Of a stretch of DNA of 64,000 nt, positions 25,182 through 34,168 are shown in pieces. Below the pieces are notes generated by a model. That model searched no databases. It saw only the letters and a list, made by a program, of their open reading frames with translations, and was not told where the DNA came from. Made by a program: the position numbers and the translations under genes. Location: NCBI GenBank assembly GCA_003252395.1, contig QKEL01000008.1, forward strand, positions 496,001-560,000. Reading direction: 5' to 3'. Each line of letters starts with the position of its first letter. Within the stretch, counting starts at the first letter, position 1. The stretch comes from Spirochaetales bacterium. Its GTDB lineage: Bacteria > Spirochaetota > Spirochaetia > Treponematales > Treponemataceae.

Positions 25182-27227
25182 ATGATAGGAAACAAGGGGA
25201 TCGGCAAGATTCCGTACGGCGGGGACTGGAACCCGGAGCAGTGGGAAGAGTCCGAATGGATGAAAGACCTGGAATTGCTTCCAAAGGCGGGAATCGATAT
25301 CCTGACGGTCAACGTTTTCGGCTGGGCGGGTCTCCAAAGGGACGATGACCTGTGGGACTTCTCGAAGCTCGACCGCGTCATGGAAGCCGCGACCGCAAAG
25401 GGCTACCGCATCTGCCTCGCCACGGGAACCGCGGCGCACCCGGCCTGGATGGCCCGCAAGCATCCCGATATCCTCCGGGTGGACATTGACGGTAGAAAGC
25501 GCAAATTCGGCGCGCGCCACAATTCCTGCCCCTCGAGCCCCACCTATCGCGCCTATTCGGTCCGGTTGGCCGCGAAGCTCGCCGAGCGCTACGGTCACCG
25601 GGAAAACCTGGTCGCCTGGCACGTTTCCAACGAGTATTACGAGGCCTGCTGGTGCGACGCCTGCGAGGCGGGCTTTCGCCGCTGGCTCGAACGGAAATAC
25701 GGCGCAATCGAAAACGTGAACCGCGCGTGGAACGCGGCGTTCTGGGGCCACACCTTCTATTCCTTCGAGGACGTGGTGCTCCCCAGCCACCTGAGCGAGG
25801 AATGGGGCGCGAACCGGACGATCTTCCAGGGAATGTCCCTGGATTGGCGGCGCTACAATTCCGATAACATACTCGAAACCTTCAAGGCCGAACGCGACGC
25901 GCTCAAGGCCGTCACGCCCGACGTACCGGTCACGACCAACCTGATGGGCCTGTATCCCTGGCTCGATTACCGCGCATGGGCGCGGGAAATGGACTTTATC
26001 TCGTGGGATAACTACCCATCGCCGGACGATCCGTGGACGGTCACCGCGCTCCGGCACGCGGCCATGCGGGGGCTCAAGGACGGCATGCCCTTCGCGCTCA
26101 TGGAGCAAACCCCGAGCGTGACCAATTGGCAGCCCTACAACGCCCTGAAACGCCCCGGCGTCATGCGGCTCCTGAGTTACCAGGCCGTCGCGAACGGATC
26201 GGACACGGTCATGTTCTTCCAGATGCGCCGTTCCCGGGGCGCCTGCGAAAAATTCCACGGCGCGGTGATCGACCACTGCGGGCACGGCGACACGCGGGTA
26301 TTCCGCGAAGTCGCGGAACTGGGAAAGGAATTGCGGGCGCTCGGCGCCAAGACGCTCGGAACGCGTACGAAGGCGCGCTGCGCGGTCATGTTCGACTGGG
26401 ATACCTGGTGGGCGCTCATGCTCACGGCCGGTCCCACGGTCGACCTCGACTATCCCGCGGAAATTCACCGCTATTGGGCGGCCTTCGCCCGCGCCAACGT
26501 GGCCTGCGACGTCGTATTCGCCGACTCGAACCTGGACGGCTACGAGATAGTCGCCGCCCCGTGCGCCTACCTGATGAAACCGGGCATGGCGGAGCGCTTC
26601 GAGGCCTTTACCCGGCGGGGAGGCGCCTTTTTAACCACCGTGCTCTCGGGGTTGGCCGACGAAAGCGATTTGGTTACCGATACGGGGTATCCCGGCCCCT
26701 TGAGAACGCTTTTGGGCGTGTGGGTGGAGGAAACCGACGCGCTCCCGCTCTCCCGATCGAACGGCATCGCGGTGGAATCGGGGGCCCTGGCGGGCACCTG
26801 GGAAACGAAAACCCTTTTCGACGTGATTCACCTGGAAGGCGCCGAGGCGATTGGCCGCTGGACTGCGGAATTTTACGCCGGAACGCCCGCGCTGACCCGC
26901 AACCGGTTCGGCGCGGGCGAGGCGTGGTACGTCGGCGGGGTGGTCGAGCAGGCCCTTGCGGACCGGCTGGTATCCGAGCTCGCCGCCGCCCGGGGAATCG
27001 CGCCCCCCATCGAACCGGTCGAGGGCGTCGAGGTAACCGAGCGGGCCGGTGACGGAAGGGCTTATCTATTCGCGTTGAATCACGGCTCTCAGCCGGCGGA
27101 GCTTACCCTTCGCTTCCCCGCCGTTAGCCTCTTGGACGGCGCGTCCTACGACGCCTCCCCCGATTCGCCCGCCGCCCTCCGCCTCGCGCCCCACGACGTG
27201 GCCATCCTGGAGCGACGCGGGCCCTAA
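25182..27227 (+). CDS. Glycoside hydrolase family 42 beta-galactosidase
   Basis: This 681-residue enzyme begins with the GH42 pattern IPYGGDWNPEQWEESEWMKD. The barrel (about 1-390) has the acid/base glutamate in AWHVSNEYYEACWC (about residue 151) and the nucleophile in FALMEQTPSVTNW (about 308). The Cys cluster in CWCDACEAGF is the zinc site seen in many family members. The trimerisation domain (about 400-610) and a small C-terminal beta domain follow. No signal peptide is present, so it is cytoplasmic. Its start lies one base after the stop of the binding-protein gene, so both are on one transcript and probably handle the same beta-galactoside. Confidence 0.93.
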   Translation: MIGNKGIGKIPYGGDWNPEQWEESEWMKDLELLPKAGIDILTVNVFGWAGLQRDDDLWDFSKLDRVMEAATAKGYRICLATGTAAHPAWMARKHPDILRVDIDGRKRKFGARHNSCPSSPTYRAYSVRLAAKLAERYGHRENLVAWHVSNEYYEACWCDACEAGFRRWLERKYGAIENVNRAWNAAFWGHTFYSFEDVVLPSHLSEEWGANRTIFQGMSLDWRRYNSDNILETFKAERDALKAVTPDVPVTTNLMGLYPWLDYRAWAREMDFISWDNYPSPDDPWTVTALRHAAMRGLKDGMPFALMEQTPSVTNWQPYNALKRPGVMRLLSYQAVANGSDTVMFFQMRRSRGACEKFHGAVIDHCGHGDTRVFREVAELGKELRALGAKTLGTRTKARCAVMFDWDTWWALMLTAGPTVDLDYPAEIHRYWAAFARANVACDVVFADSNLDGYEIVAAPCAYLMKPGMAERFEAFTRRGGAFLTTVLSGLADESDLVTDTGYPGPLRTLLGVWVEETDALPLSRSNGIAVESGALAGTWETKTLFDVIHLEGAEAIGRWTAEFYAGTPALTRNRFGAGEAWYVGGVVEQALADRLVSELAAARGIAPPIEPVEGVEVTERAGDGRAYLFALNHGSQPAELTLRFPAVSLLDGASYDASPDSPAALRLAPHDVAILERRGP

Positions 27228-27228
27228 G

Positions 27229-27303
27229 GCGCCGGGCGTAAAGCGCCAGGCGTGAATCGCCAGGCGTGAATCGCCGGGCGTGAATCGCCGGGCGTGAATC
27301 GCC
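27229..27303. repeat. Tandem 14-base repeat between convergent GH42 and GH95 genes
   Basis: Five consecutive 14-base units with consensus TCGCCRGGCGTGAA and a partial sixth fill the whole gap between two converging stop codons. Each unit contains the short inverted repeat CGCC-R-GGCG, so the transcript could fold into a row of small hairpins on either strand. There is no T-rich tail of a classic terminator. Confidence 0.9.
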
Positions 27304-29715
27304 TTACAGCCCCGCGTATGCCTTAAAATGCGCGCCGAAGGCGGTTCCCGTTTCCAGGCGGCCCCTCGTCAGGGTTATCCGATGCTCCTCCCCGGAGAAC
27401 GAGAGAACCGTCTCCAGCGTGCCGTCCGCCGGGTCCGCGAAGGCGCCGTTCCATTCGACGGACACCCGTTCCGGCCTTCCCGCCTTCCAGGATAGCGCGA
27501 CCGTAATGCCTCCGGGCAACCGTATGCCCCGAAGGGAACCGTCCGGCCAATCGGCGGGCAAGGCGGGCAGCAGCCTGATTTCGGCGAACCGGGGCCGGCA
27601 CGCGGCGCCCGTCGCCTCTGCGGGCTCGGGCCAATCCAGATAGCCCTGAACGATCATGCGGGTAATGCCCGCCAGGGCCCCGAAGTTTCCGTCGATCTGG
27701 AAGGGGGGGTGGTTATCGAACAGGTTCGGCAGGGTGGAACGGCTCAACAGGGAGGCGATATCGGCGAGGGCGCCCTCTCCGTCGCCCAGCGAGGCGCGAA
27801 AGTTGAGTATCCACGCGCGGCTCCAGCCCGTATGGCCGCCCCCGTGGGCCAAGCGGCGTTCGAGGGTCGCCCGCGCGGCACGGGCAAGGTCCGGGGTCCG
27901 CCGCGCGTCGATTCCCGTCCCCGGGTATAAATCCCACAGATGCGACACGTGCCGGTGCCCGATTTCGGCTTCCTCGTATTCCTCGTGCCATTCCCTGACC
28001 GTCCCGTTGGAATGTATCCCGGTACGGGGCAGCGCGGCGTACACGGCGCGAAACCGTTCCAGCTCGCCCTTTCGCAAATCCGCGACCGGCGCGCCCGAGG
28101 CGATGAGCTCCTCCGCGGTCCTGATCGCGCCGGCGAACAGGGCGCGGAGTATCTGCGAGTCCATGGCGCAACCCGCGCACAGGCTCCCCTTTTGCCCGGA
28201 GGGGGAAATATAGGAATTCTCGGGCGACACCGACGGCACCAAAACGAGCGCCCCCGCGTCGCCACCTCCCTCCCCGGATCCGCCGCGGGAGGGGATAAGG
28301 TACTCGGTAAAGAACCGGCACGACTCTATCAACGCCGCCGCGCGCCGCGCGAGCGAGGCCCGGTCCCCGGTAATCTCGTACTGGGACCGGATATGGGTGG
28401 CGAGCCACGCCCCGCCGAGCGGCCACAATGTCGCAGGCGTCCAATGGTCCTGCGGCGCGGTGTCGCCCCACAGGTCCAGGTTGTGATGCGCGACGAAGCC
28501 CTGACAGCCGTACATGACCCGGGCCGTTTCCCGACCGTTGGGCAGGGCCCGCTCCAGAAGGTCGAAAAGGGGCGTTTCCAGCTCGGGCATGCCGCACATG
28601 GCCGCGGGCCAGTAATTCATCTGCGTGTTCACGTTAATCGTGAATTTGCTTCCCCAGGGAGGGTCCAGGTGACGGTTCCATATGCCCTGGAGATTGGCGG
28701 GCAGCGTTCCTTCCCGCGACGAGGAGACGAGAAGGTAGCGCGCGAAATTCCAGTAAAGAACCACCAGGCTTCGCTCCGGCGGCGTATCGGGGGAGGCGTT
28801 CGCGAGAAGCCGGTCCGTGGTTTCGCGCCCTCCCCCTTCCTCGCGGGGAGGGCCGAGCGTCAGTTCGGACCGGTCCATGAAGGAGCGAAAGTCCGAAACG
28901 TGGTCGGCCAGAATCGGGACGAGCCCCTTCTTAACGCACCGTTCCAGATTAGCCACGCAGGCCGAATAGGGGTCCGCTTCGCGGAAACCAGTCCTGATAT
29001 CGACGTACAGCACCGCCTCGTCGGCGCCCTCGACCGTGAGAAAGCCTCCCCGCGCGCTGACTCGGCCGCCCGAAACCGCCGCCCGAACCATCGCGCAAAA
29101 GGGCACGTCTGATTCCCTGGCGAGGAAAACGCCGTCGCTTCCCGCGTTACCCGCGCGGTCGGCGAAGGCGCCGCGGTCCAGTCCCGCCCGAAAGGAAACC
29201 GAGCCCCCTACGGAGGCTCGGAGCCGGATAATAAGCGCCGAATCGGGCGCCGAGGCCAAGTACTCCCGGGTATAGTCCGTTCCGCCCGCGGTGAACCGAA
29301 CGGAGGCAATGCCCCGAACCATGTCCAATTCTCGGCGGTAATCGGTGACCGGGGCGTCGCGGGAAGCGCCCCAATCGGTGGCACCGCCGTCGGAGACGGG
29401 GGGAAAGAAATCCAGGTAGAGCTCTCCGGCGGTCTGATACACGCGCTGGGAGACGGGCATGCCCGAAAAGGCCTCAAGGCCGATCCGCTCGGCCTCGGCG
29501 AGGGAACCCCGGTATATGGCCTGCCGGATCGCTTCCAGGTTGGAAAGGGCGTCGGGGTTATTCCGGTCGCGCCAACCGCCCGACCATACGGAATCCTCGT
29601 TGAGCTGCAGGGTCTCCCGGGCGGTACCGCCGAAGATCATGGCCCCGAGCCGGCCGTTGCCTATGGGAATCGCCCCTTCCCACTCCCGGGAGGGAGAATC
29701 GTAACGCATCATCAT
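27304..29715 (-). CDS. Glycoside hydrolase family 95 (alpha-L-fucosidase/galactosidase-like)
   Basis: The 803-residue protein is a full-length GH95 enzyme. It starts with an N-terminal beta domain (about 1-260; WEGAIPIGNGRLGAMIFG and LQLNEDSVWSGG). An (alpha/alpha)6 barrel follows with TLPANLQGIWN and INVNTQMNYWPAAMCGMPELE (about 340-380), carrying the catalytic asparagine region, and DGNFGALAGITRM near 690. A C-terminal beta domain ends the protein. No signal peptide is seen, so it works inside the cell. The start has three ATG codons in a row and no convincing Shine-Dalgarno. It converges with GH42, and together with GH2 and GH3 it suggests degradation of plant or host heteroglycans with terminal fucose or L-galactose. 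Confidence 0.92.
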   Translation of the reverse strand: MMMRYDSPSREWEGAIPIGNGRLGAMIFGGTARETLQLNEDSVWSGGWRDRNNPDALSNLEAIRQAIYRGSLAEAERIGLEAFSGMPVSQRVYQTAGELYLDFFPPVSDGGATDWGASRDAPVTDYRRELDMVRGIASVRFTAGGTDYTREYLASAPDSALIIRLRASVGGSVSFRAGLDRGAFADRAGNAGSDGVFLARESDVPFCAMVRAAVSGGRVSARGGFLTVEGADEAVLYVDIRTGFREADPYSACVANLERCVKKGLVPILADHVSDFRSFMDRSELTLGPPREEGGGRETTDRLLANASPDTPPERSLVVLYWNFARYLLVSSSREGTLPANLQGIWNRHLDPPWGSKFTINVNTQMNYWPAAMCGMPELETPLFDLLERALPNGRETARVMYGCQGFVAHHNLDLWGDTAPQDHWTPATLWPLGGAWLATHIRSQYEITGDRASLARRAAALIESCRFFTEYLIPSRGGSGEGGGDAGALVLVPSVSPENSYISPSGQKGSLCAGCAMDSQILRALFAGAIRTAEELIASGAPVADLRKGELERFRAVYAALPRTGIHSNGTVREWHEEYEEAEIGHRHVSHLWDLYPGTGIDARRTPDLARAARATLERRLAHGGGHTGWSRAWILNFRASLGDGEGALADIASLLSRSTLPNLFDNHPPFQIDGNFGALAGITRMIVQGYLDWPEPAEATGAACRPRFAEIRLLPALPADWPDGSLRGIRLPGGITVALSWKAGRPERVSVEWNGAFADPADGTLETVLSFSGEEHRITLTRGRLETGTAFGAHFKAYAGL

Positions 29716-29839
29716 CTTTTTTCATTACCGCCTTACTTTGCAGAGTTGCGCTACGCGCGCCGCGGAACGATACGCTCCGTTACCCATTGTAGGGCCAACG
29801 GAACGGCGCGGGTACCGCAGAAATTTCGCCTCTTTATCC

Positions 29840-29890
29840 TAAAAAAAAAGCGAAGTGAGGGGCCGGGCTCGTTCGCTCCCCCCACTTTTT
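29840..29890. terminator. Hairpin with A and T runs in a divergent intergenic region
   Basis: A stem made from AAGTGAGGGG and CCCCCCACTT, with loop around CGGGCTCGTTCG, is flanked by nine A on one side and six T on the other. It looks like a bidirectional Rho-independent terminator. Neither neighbouring gene ends here: GH95 starts on one side and the chemoreceptor on the other. It could end a small RNA or be left from a lost gene. Confidence 0.55.
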
Positions 29891-29918
29891 TGCTTATTCG
29901 CGCCCCATAAATTAGACT
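29890..29918 (+). promoter_or_regulatory. Promoter of the broken chemoreceptor operon
   Basis: TTGCTT (29890-29895), 17 bases, and TAGACT (29913-29918) form a sigma70-like promoter. The leader of about 30 bases that follows has a Shine-Dalgarno (GGGAGA) before the ATG at 29957. Confidence 0.5.
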
Positions 29919-29956
29919 TTATCATATAGCTGAAACTTCAGCCCGGGAGAATTTAC

Positions 29957-31125
29957 ATGAAAAGCATCGCTACGAAAGTCTCTTCCTTATCGATTGGCTT
30001 CGCGGTCGTTTTAGCCGTATCGCTCATCGGTATCTTTTGGAACTCGTACGATACGATGGTGAGAACCCAATCGGCCCTCCTGGATACCACTTTGCGCGAA
30101 AGCTTCGACCGAACCATGCAATGGGAAGTAGACTCGGCGATCAGCATGCTGGACAGGGTTGAAAAGTTCCGCGCCGACGGGGTCGTATCCGATTCGGTCG
30201 CCCGGGAACTCGCCCGGGGCTCCTTCGCGATACCCGGTACGGCGCGGACGGGTATTTTTGGGCCGATACGCCCCAGGGCGATAACGTGGTTCTCTTGGGC
30301 AACGCCACCGAGGGCACGAACCGCATGAACCAGACGGACGCGAACGGCTTCCGCCTGGTCGAGGCCATAATCAAGGCGGGCTTGGCGGGCGGGGGCTATA
30401 CCGACTACTGGTTCCCGAAGGCCGGAACCGACGTTCCCTTGCCCAAACGGGGATACAGCCGGTTGAATAAAAGCTGGAACTGGGTCGTCGGCACCGGCGC
30501 CTACGTGGACGACATAGACGTTATAGTGAAGGAAAAAAAGGATGCGGCCCTCGCCGCCCGAAACCGAGCCCTTCTTATCACCTGCGTGTTGGCGCTTATC
30601 ATTACCGCGTTCACCACGGGCATCACCGTGCTTTTCGGCAAACGAATCGCCAAACCCGTCATCTACGCGAAAGACCATACCGAACGGTTCGCCCACGGGC
30701 GCTTTACGGAACGGTTTGACCCGAAGCTTCTGGCCCTGAAAGACGAAACCGGCATGCTGCTCCAGTCCCTCAACCTGATGCGGGAACGGCTCGGCACCAT
30801 GATAGCCGAGGTAAGCGCGGCCAGCGACAAACTCGGGAGCGGCTCGGGCGAACTGTCCAACACCGCCCAGGAAGTGGCCGACGGGGCGTCCGAACAGGCG
30901 GCCTCGGCGGAAGAGGTTTCGGCTTCCGTGGAGCAAATGACCACGACAATCCACCAAAACGCGGACAACGCGGTTCAAACCGAGCAAATCGGCATGGCCA
31001 TACAGCAGCTGGATAACGTGGTACAGCGGAACGCGGCCGCCTCGGAGGAGCTATCGGCCTCGGCCCACAGCCTGAACGATCAGGCGGCGATATTGCGGGA
31101 ATCCATCGCCCGCTTCGAGATTTGA
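29957..31125 (+). pseudogene. Methyl-accepting chemotaxis protein, frameshifted and lacking its signalling tip
   Basis: The first 123-codon frame gives a membrane helix and the start of a single-Cache sensor. The second frame (open from 30286) continues with NVVLLGNATEGTNRMNQTDANG, KSWNWVVGTGAYVDDID, a second membrane helix, HAMP, and the MCP coiled coil. Adding one G to the GGGG at 30216-30219 restores ARGLLRDTRYGADGYFWAD, the expected Cache sequence, so one base is missing there. In addition the coiled coil jumps from NADNAVQTEQI straight to GMAIQQLDNVVQRNAAASEE. The whole hairpin tip (about 130 residues that bind CheA/CheW) is absent in frame. The receptor should therefore be inactive even if the frameshift were a sequencing error. 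Two signalling genes follow in the same operon. Confidence 0.85.
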
Positions 31126-31126
31126 T

Positions 31127-32341
31127 ATGGGTAAAGATCATCGGTATTTACTGTTAGTTGACGACGAGGAAAACATTCTCAAGGCGCTCAAGCGGGAATT
31201 CGCGGATTGGGCGTACGATCACGGCCTGGACATCGTCACGGTAACCCGGGCGGAAGACGCCCTGGAAGCCCTGAAAGCGAACGGGGACAATACGGTCATC
31301 GTCATTTCCGATTTGAAGATGCCGGGCATGAGGGGCTCGGACTTCCTTTTACGGGTGCGGGAGAATTGGCCCCGCATCGTCACGATCCTGTTGACCGGCT
31401 ATTCCGAATCCCAGGAAATCGTCAAGGCGGTCAGCGCCGGCATTTTCAGCTATATCCTGAAGCCCTGGGACTCGGAATATCTCCTCTCGGAGATTAACAA
31501 GGCGTGGGATCACGCGGAGCTGAAGCGACTCACCGAAGCCCACGTAAAAAACCTGGAATCCCAGCTTAAGCTCGCCGGGGAGCTGCAGAAAACCATACTT
31601 AAACCCTCGGTGCCGGCCTCCGACAGGGTGGAGTTCCGGGTTACCTACCGGCCCGTTCCCGCCCTTCAATGCGGCGGCGATTACTACGACGTCATCCCCC
31701 TGGGCAACGACCGCTATCTCGCGCTTCTCGGCCACGTTACCGCGTACGGGGTTCGGGCCGCCATGATTACCGCCATACTCAAGGCGGTGATCTTCCCCGA
31801 ATACGTCCGCGGCGGGCTGACGAGCCAGATTTCCCCGGCGGACTTCCTGGGATGGCTCAATCAGCGAATGAACTTCGAGCTCAGGCAAACCTCCGGCATC
31901 GGCATATCCTTCTTCGCGGGCTACCTGGACGGGAAAAACGGCTTTTTCCAGTACGCCAACGCGGGCGCCCCCCACCCCATTATCCTGCGCGCGGGGAAAA
32001 TAGCGGAACTGCCCGTGGCGGGAAGCCCCTTTAGCGTATCCAATTCCATCATGTACCAAGACAAGGAACTGACTCTGGTGTCCGGCGACGTCCTGACCTT
32101 CTATACCGGCGGGCTTCTCGGCGCCCTCCCGGTAGAAAGCGACGAACTGCTAGGCCTCGGGAGCGCGACTTCAGGAGGCGAAAAGCCGAAGGAGGCGCCG
32201 CTATTGCGGCCGGCCGACGTGTTCGGGGGCATCGCCTGGAACGCCACCTATCACCATTCGGTTCTGGAAAAGGCGCTGTCGCTCAGGGAGGGCGCGGACT
32301 TCGCGGAACACCTTACCCTATTGACCCTCAAGATGACGTGA
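31127..32341 (+). CDS. Response regulator fused to a degenerate SpoIIE/PP2C-type phosphatase domain
   Basis: This 404-residue protein has a receiver domain (about 1-125; LLLVDDEENIL, Asp in VISDLKMPGMRG, Lys in YILKPWDSE). A short coiled coil follows, then a SpoIIE-like domain (about 160-400). The first metal motif is kept as GGDYYDV (about 181-187). The others are changed: the usual D-V-x-G-H-G reads LGHVTAYG, the F/Y-T-D-G reads YTGG, and the final D-D-x-T reads EHLT. Three of the expected acidic ligands are missing, so phosphatase activity is doubtful. The domain may serve as a phosphorylation-controlled binding module. The gene starts 1 base after the chemoreceptor remnant and 12 bases before a kinase gene. 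Confidence 0.85.
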   Translation: MGKDHRYLLLVDDEENILKALKREFADWAYDHGLDIVTVTRAEDALEALKANGDNTVIVISDLKMPGMRGSDFLLRVRENWPRIVTILLTGYSESQEIVKAVSAGIFSYILKPWDSEYLLSEINKAWDHAELKRLTEAHVKNLESQLKLAGELQKTILKPSVPASDRVEFRVTYRPVPALQCGGDYYDVIPLGNDRYLALLGHVTAYGVRAAMITAILKAVIFPEYVRGGLTSQISPADFLGWLNQRMNFELRQTSGIGISFFAGYLDGKNGFFQYANAGAPHPIILRAGKIAELPVAGSPFSVSNSIMYQDKELTLVSGDVLTFYTGGLLGALPVESDELLGLGSATSGGEKPKEAPLLRPADVFGGIAWNATYHHSVLEKALSLREGADFAEHLTLLTLKMT

Positions 32342-32353
32342 TCCCGTAATGCC

Positions 32354-34117
32354 ATGCTATTAAAGATACCCCCGCGAGACATTCCCGGATTCACGGAGCT
32401 GGTAATCGAGCTAAGCCTCCTCTATGCCCGGGACGAAACCGAAAAGGCAAACATCAGCGCCGCGGAAATACTGAAAAAACGGTTCGACGCGGACTCCGCG
32501 GCGGTCTTTTACGAGAATAGCCGGGGACAGTACCGGTTTTGCCTTGCCGGCGCCCGTTTCCCCATCTCGATCCCCGCCGAACGGTGGTTCGAGTGCCTGA
32601 AGCCCATCGGCGATACGGGATCTGTTTCCCGCTTCGGGCCATGGACCCTTCCCGGCTTTGAATCGCAAATCGCCTATTGGCTCGCGGTCAGGCTCCAGGC
32701 CGCGGGTAAAACACTCGGGTTCATCGTGCTGGGAAAGAGCGGGGAAGATTGGGCGCCCCACCGCGACACCCAATTGCCGATCATCTCCCGCATTGTCGAG
32801 GCCATACTCGATATCCGCGTGCGGAAAGCCGAGGCCGAAAGCAGCGCCAAGATCACGGAGGAACGGTTTCAAACCCTTTTTACCCATTCGCCGGATATGG
32901 TTTACACGGCCGACGCCCGGGACCGGGTAACCAGCATTAACCCCGCGGGACTCAGTCTCCTCGGCGCCGAATGGGCAACGGACATTCTGGGCAAACCGGT
33001 GGCGTCGTTTCTCGCCGATCCGGATAGCCGCCCGTACCTCGTGAAGCGGGCCATAAGGAACAGCGGTAACGCCGAGAACGAAATTATCATCAAGAACCGA
33101 CGTTCCGGGGAAAACCTATTTTGCCTGGAATCCATTTCGGTGATTCGGGACGGCGCGGGGGAAATCACGGAAATTCAGGGGATCGTGAAGGACATAACCC
33201 AGCGAATCATGAACGAGCAGGAATTGCACCGTTCCAATATCGAGATGGTCGAACTGACGACGAAGCTCCAGGCGACCCAGGCAATGATGGTCCAGCAGGA
33301 AAAGCTCGCCTCCATCGGGCAACTGGCCGCCGGCGTGGCCCACGAGATAAACAATCCCCTCGGTTTCCTCAAGAGCAACCAGAGCACCCTGGTCCGGTAT
33401 TTGGCGAAACTGCGGGACGCCTGGGTTGATTACGGGGACGGACAGGAAGGGCTCACGAGGCGGATGGAAGAGCGGTATCACCTTTCCGAGCTCTTTTCCG
33501 ACTTGGACGCCATCGCGGAAGAATCGGCCGAAGGGTTCGAGCGAATCGTGAAAATCGTGACCGGGCTGCGGGCCTTCTCGCGGATAGACCAAACGGAGCA
33601 GCTGGAGCTGTTCGACGTGGAAAAGGGCCTTGAAAGCACCCTGGTCGTGGCGCAAAACGAGATAAAATACGTGGCGGAGGTAGAAAAGGCGTTCTCCTCG
33701 GTAGAACCCATCATGGCCAGGGGAAACGAGCTCAATCAGGTATTCCTGAATATTCTGGTGAACGCCGCCCAAGCCATTAAAAGCCAGGGCCGAAGCGAAA
33801 AGGGACATATCAGGATCGCGACGGAATCGCTTCCGGGTACGGATTCCGAACCCGCTTTCCTGAGAATTACCATAGACGACGACGGTCCGGGCATTCCCGA
33901 CAACGTACGCAGCCGCATCTTCGAGCCCTTTTTCACCACGAAGGGGCCCGGCGAGGGGACGGGACTCGGCCTGAACATTTCTTACAATATCATCGTGAAC
34001 CATCACCACGGACGGATTCAAGCCCTCCCCATCAAAACGGGAGGCACCCGCTTCGTCATAAATTTGCCCGTTACGACGGAGGATACGCAGGCCGAGGCCG
34101 TGGAAGAAATCGGCTGA
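32354..34117 (+). CDS. Soluble PAS-domain sensor histidine kinase
   Basis: The 587-residue kinase has no membrane helix. The N-terminal part (about 1-160) looks like a GAF-type domain. A PAS domain follows (about 175-295; RFQTLFTHSPDMVYTADARD ... GIVKDITQR), then HisKA with GVAHEINNPLGFLKSN (His about 335). The HATPase domain has NELNQVFLNILVNAAQAI (N box), DDDGPGIPD (G1), FEPFFTTKGPGEGTGLGL (F and G2). It is co-transcribed with the response regulator-SpoIIE gene, so that protein is the probable partner. The original input may have been the now broken chemoreceptor or an intracellular redox or energy signal sensed through PAS. Confidence 0.9.
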   Translation: MLLKIPPRDIPGFTELVIELSLLYARDETEKANISAAEILKKRFDADSAAVFYENSRGQYRFCLAGARFPISIPAERWFECLKPIGDTGSVSRFGPWTLPGFESQIAYWLAVRLQAAGKTLGFIVLGKSGEDWAPHRDTQLPIISRIVEAILDIRVRKAEAESSAKITEERFQTLFTHSPDMVYTADARDRVTSINPAGLSLLGAEWATDILGKPVASFLADPDSRPYLVKRAIRNSGNAENEIIIKNRRSGENLFCLESISVIRDGAGEITEIQGIVKDITQRIMNEQELHRSNIEMVELTTKLQATQAMMVQQEKLASIGQLAAGVAHEINNPLGFLKSNQSTLVRYLAKLRDAWVDYGDGQEGLTRRMEERYHLSELFSDLDAIAEESAEGFERIVKIVTGLRAFSRIDQTEQLELFDVEKGLESTLVVAQNEIKYVAEVEKAFSSVEPIMARGNELNQVFLNILVNAAQAIKSQGRSEKGHIRIATESLPGTDSEPAFLRITIDDDGPGIPDNVRSRIFEPFFTTKGPGEGTGLGLNISYNIIVNHHHGRIQALPIKTGGTRFVINLPVTTEDTQAEAVEEIG

Positions 34118-34124
34118 ACTTTTT

Positions 34125-34162
34125 GCGAATGACTTGCATTCGCCAATGATTCTCGCTATATT
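34125..34162 (+). promoter_or_regulatory. Zur-like box and promoter of the znu operon
   Basis: GCGAATG-ACTTG-CATTCGC (34125-34143) is a perfect 19-base inverted repeat, the size of a Fur-family box. It overlaps the -35 element TTGCAT (34134-34139). A 17-base spacer leads to TATATT (34157-34162), and the znuA ATG follows after only 6 bases. A Fur-family regulator with cysteine pairs is encoded at the end of this operon, so zinc-dependent autoregulation by Zur is the straightforward reading. No Shine-Dalgarno is present, so the mRNA may be leaderless. Confidence 0.68.
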
Positions 34163-34168
34163 CACCCT

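Noticed and set aside
27229..27303. Tandem repeat as a CRISPR array
   Set aside because: Units of 14 bases follow each other without spacers, and no cas genes are near.
30216..30219. G tract as a phase-variation switch for the chemoreceptor
   Set aside because: Four G are too few for frequent slippage, and the missing signalling tip means that restoring the frame would not give a working receptor.
30286..31125. Second half of the chemoreceptor as an independent gene
   Set aside because: It has no ribosome site, starts in the middle of a Cache domain, and joins the upstream frame when one G is added.
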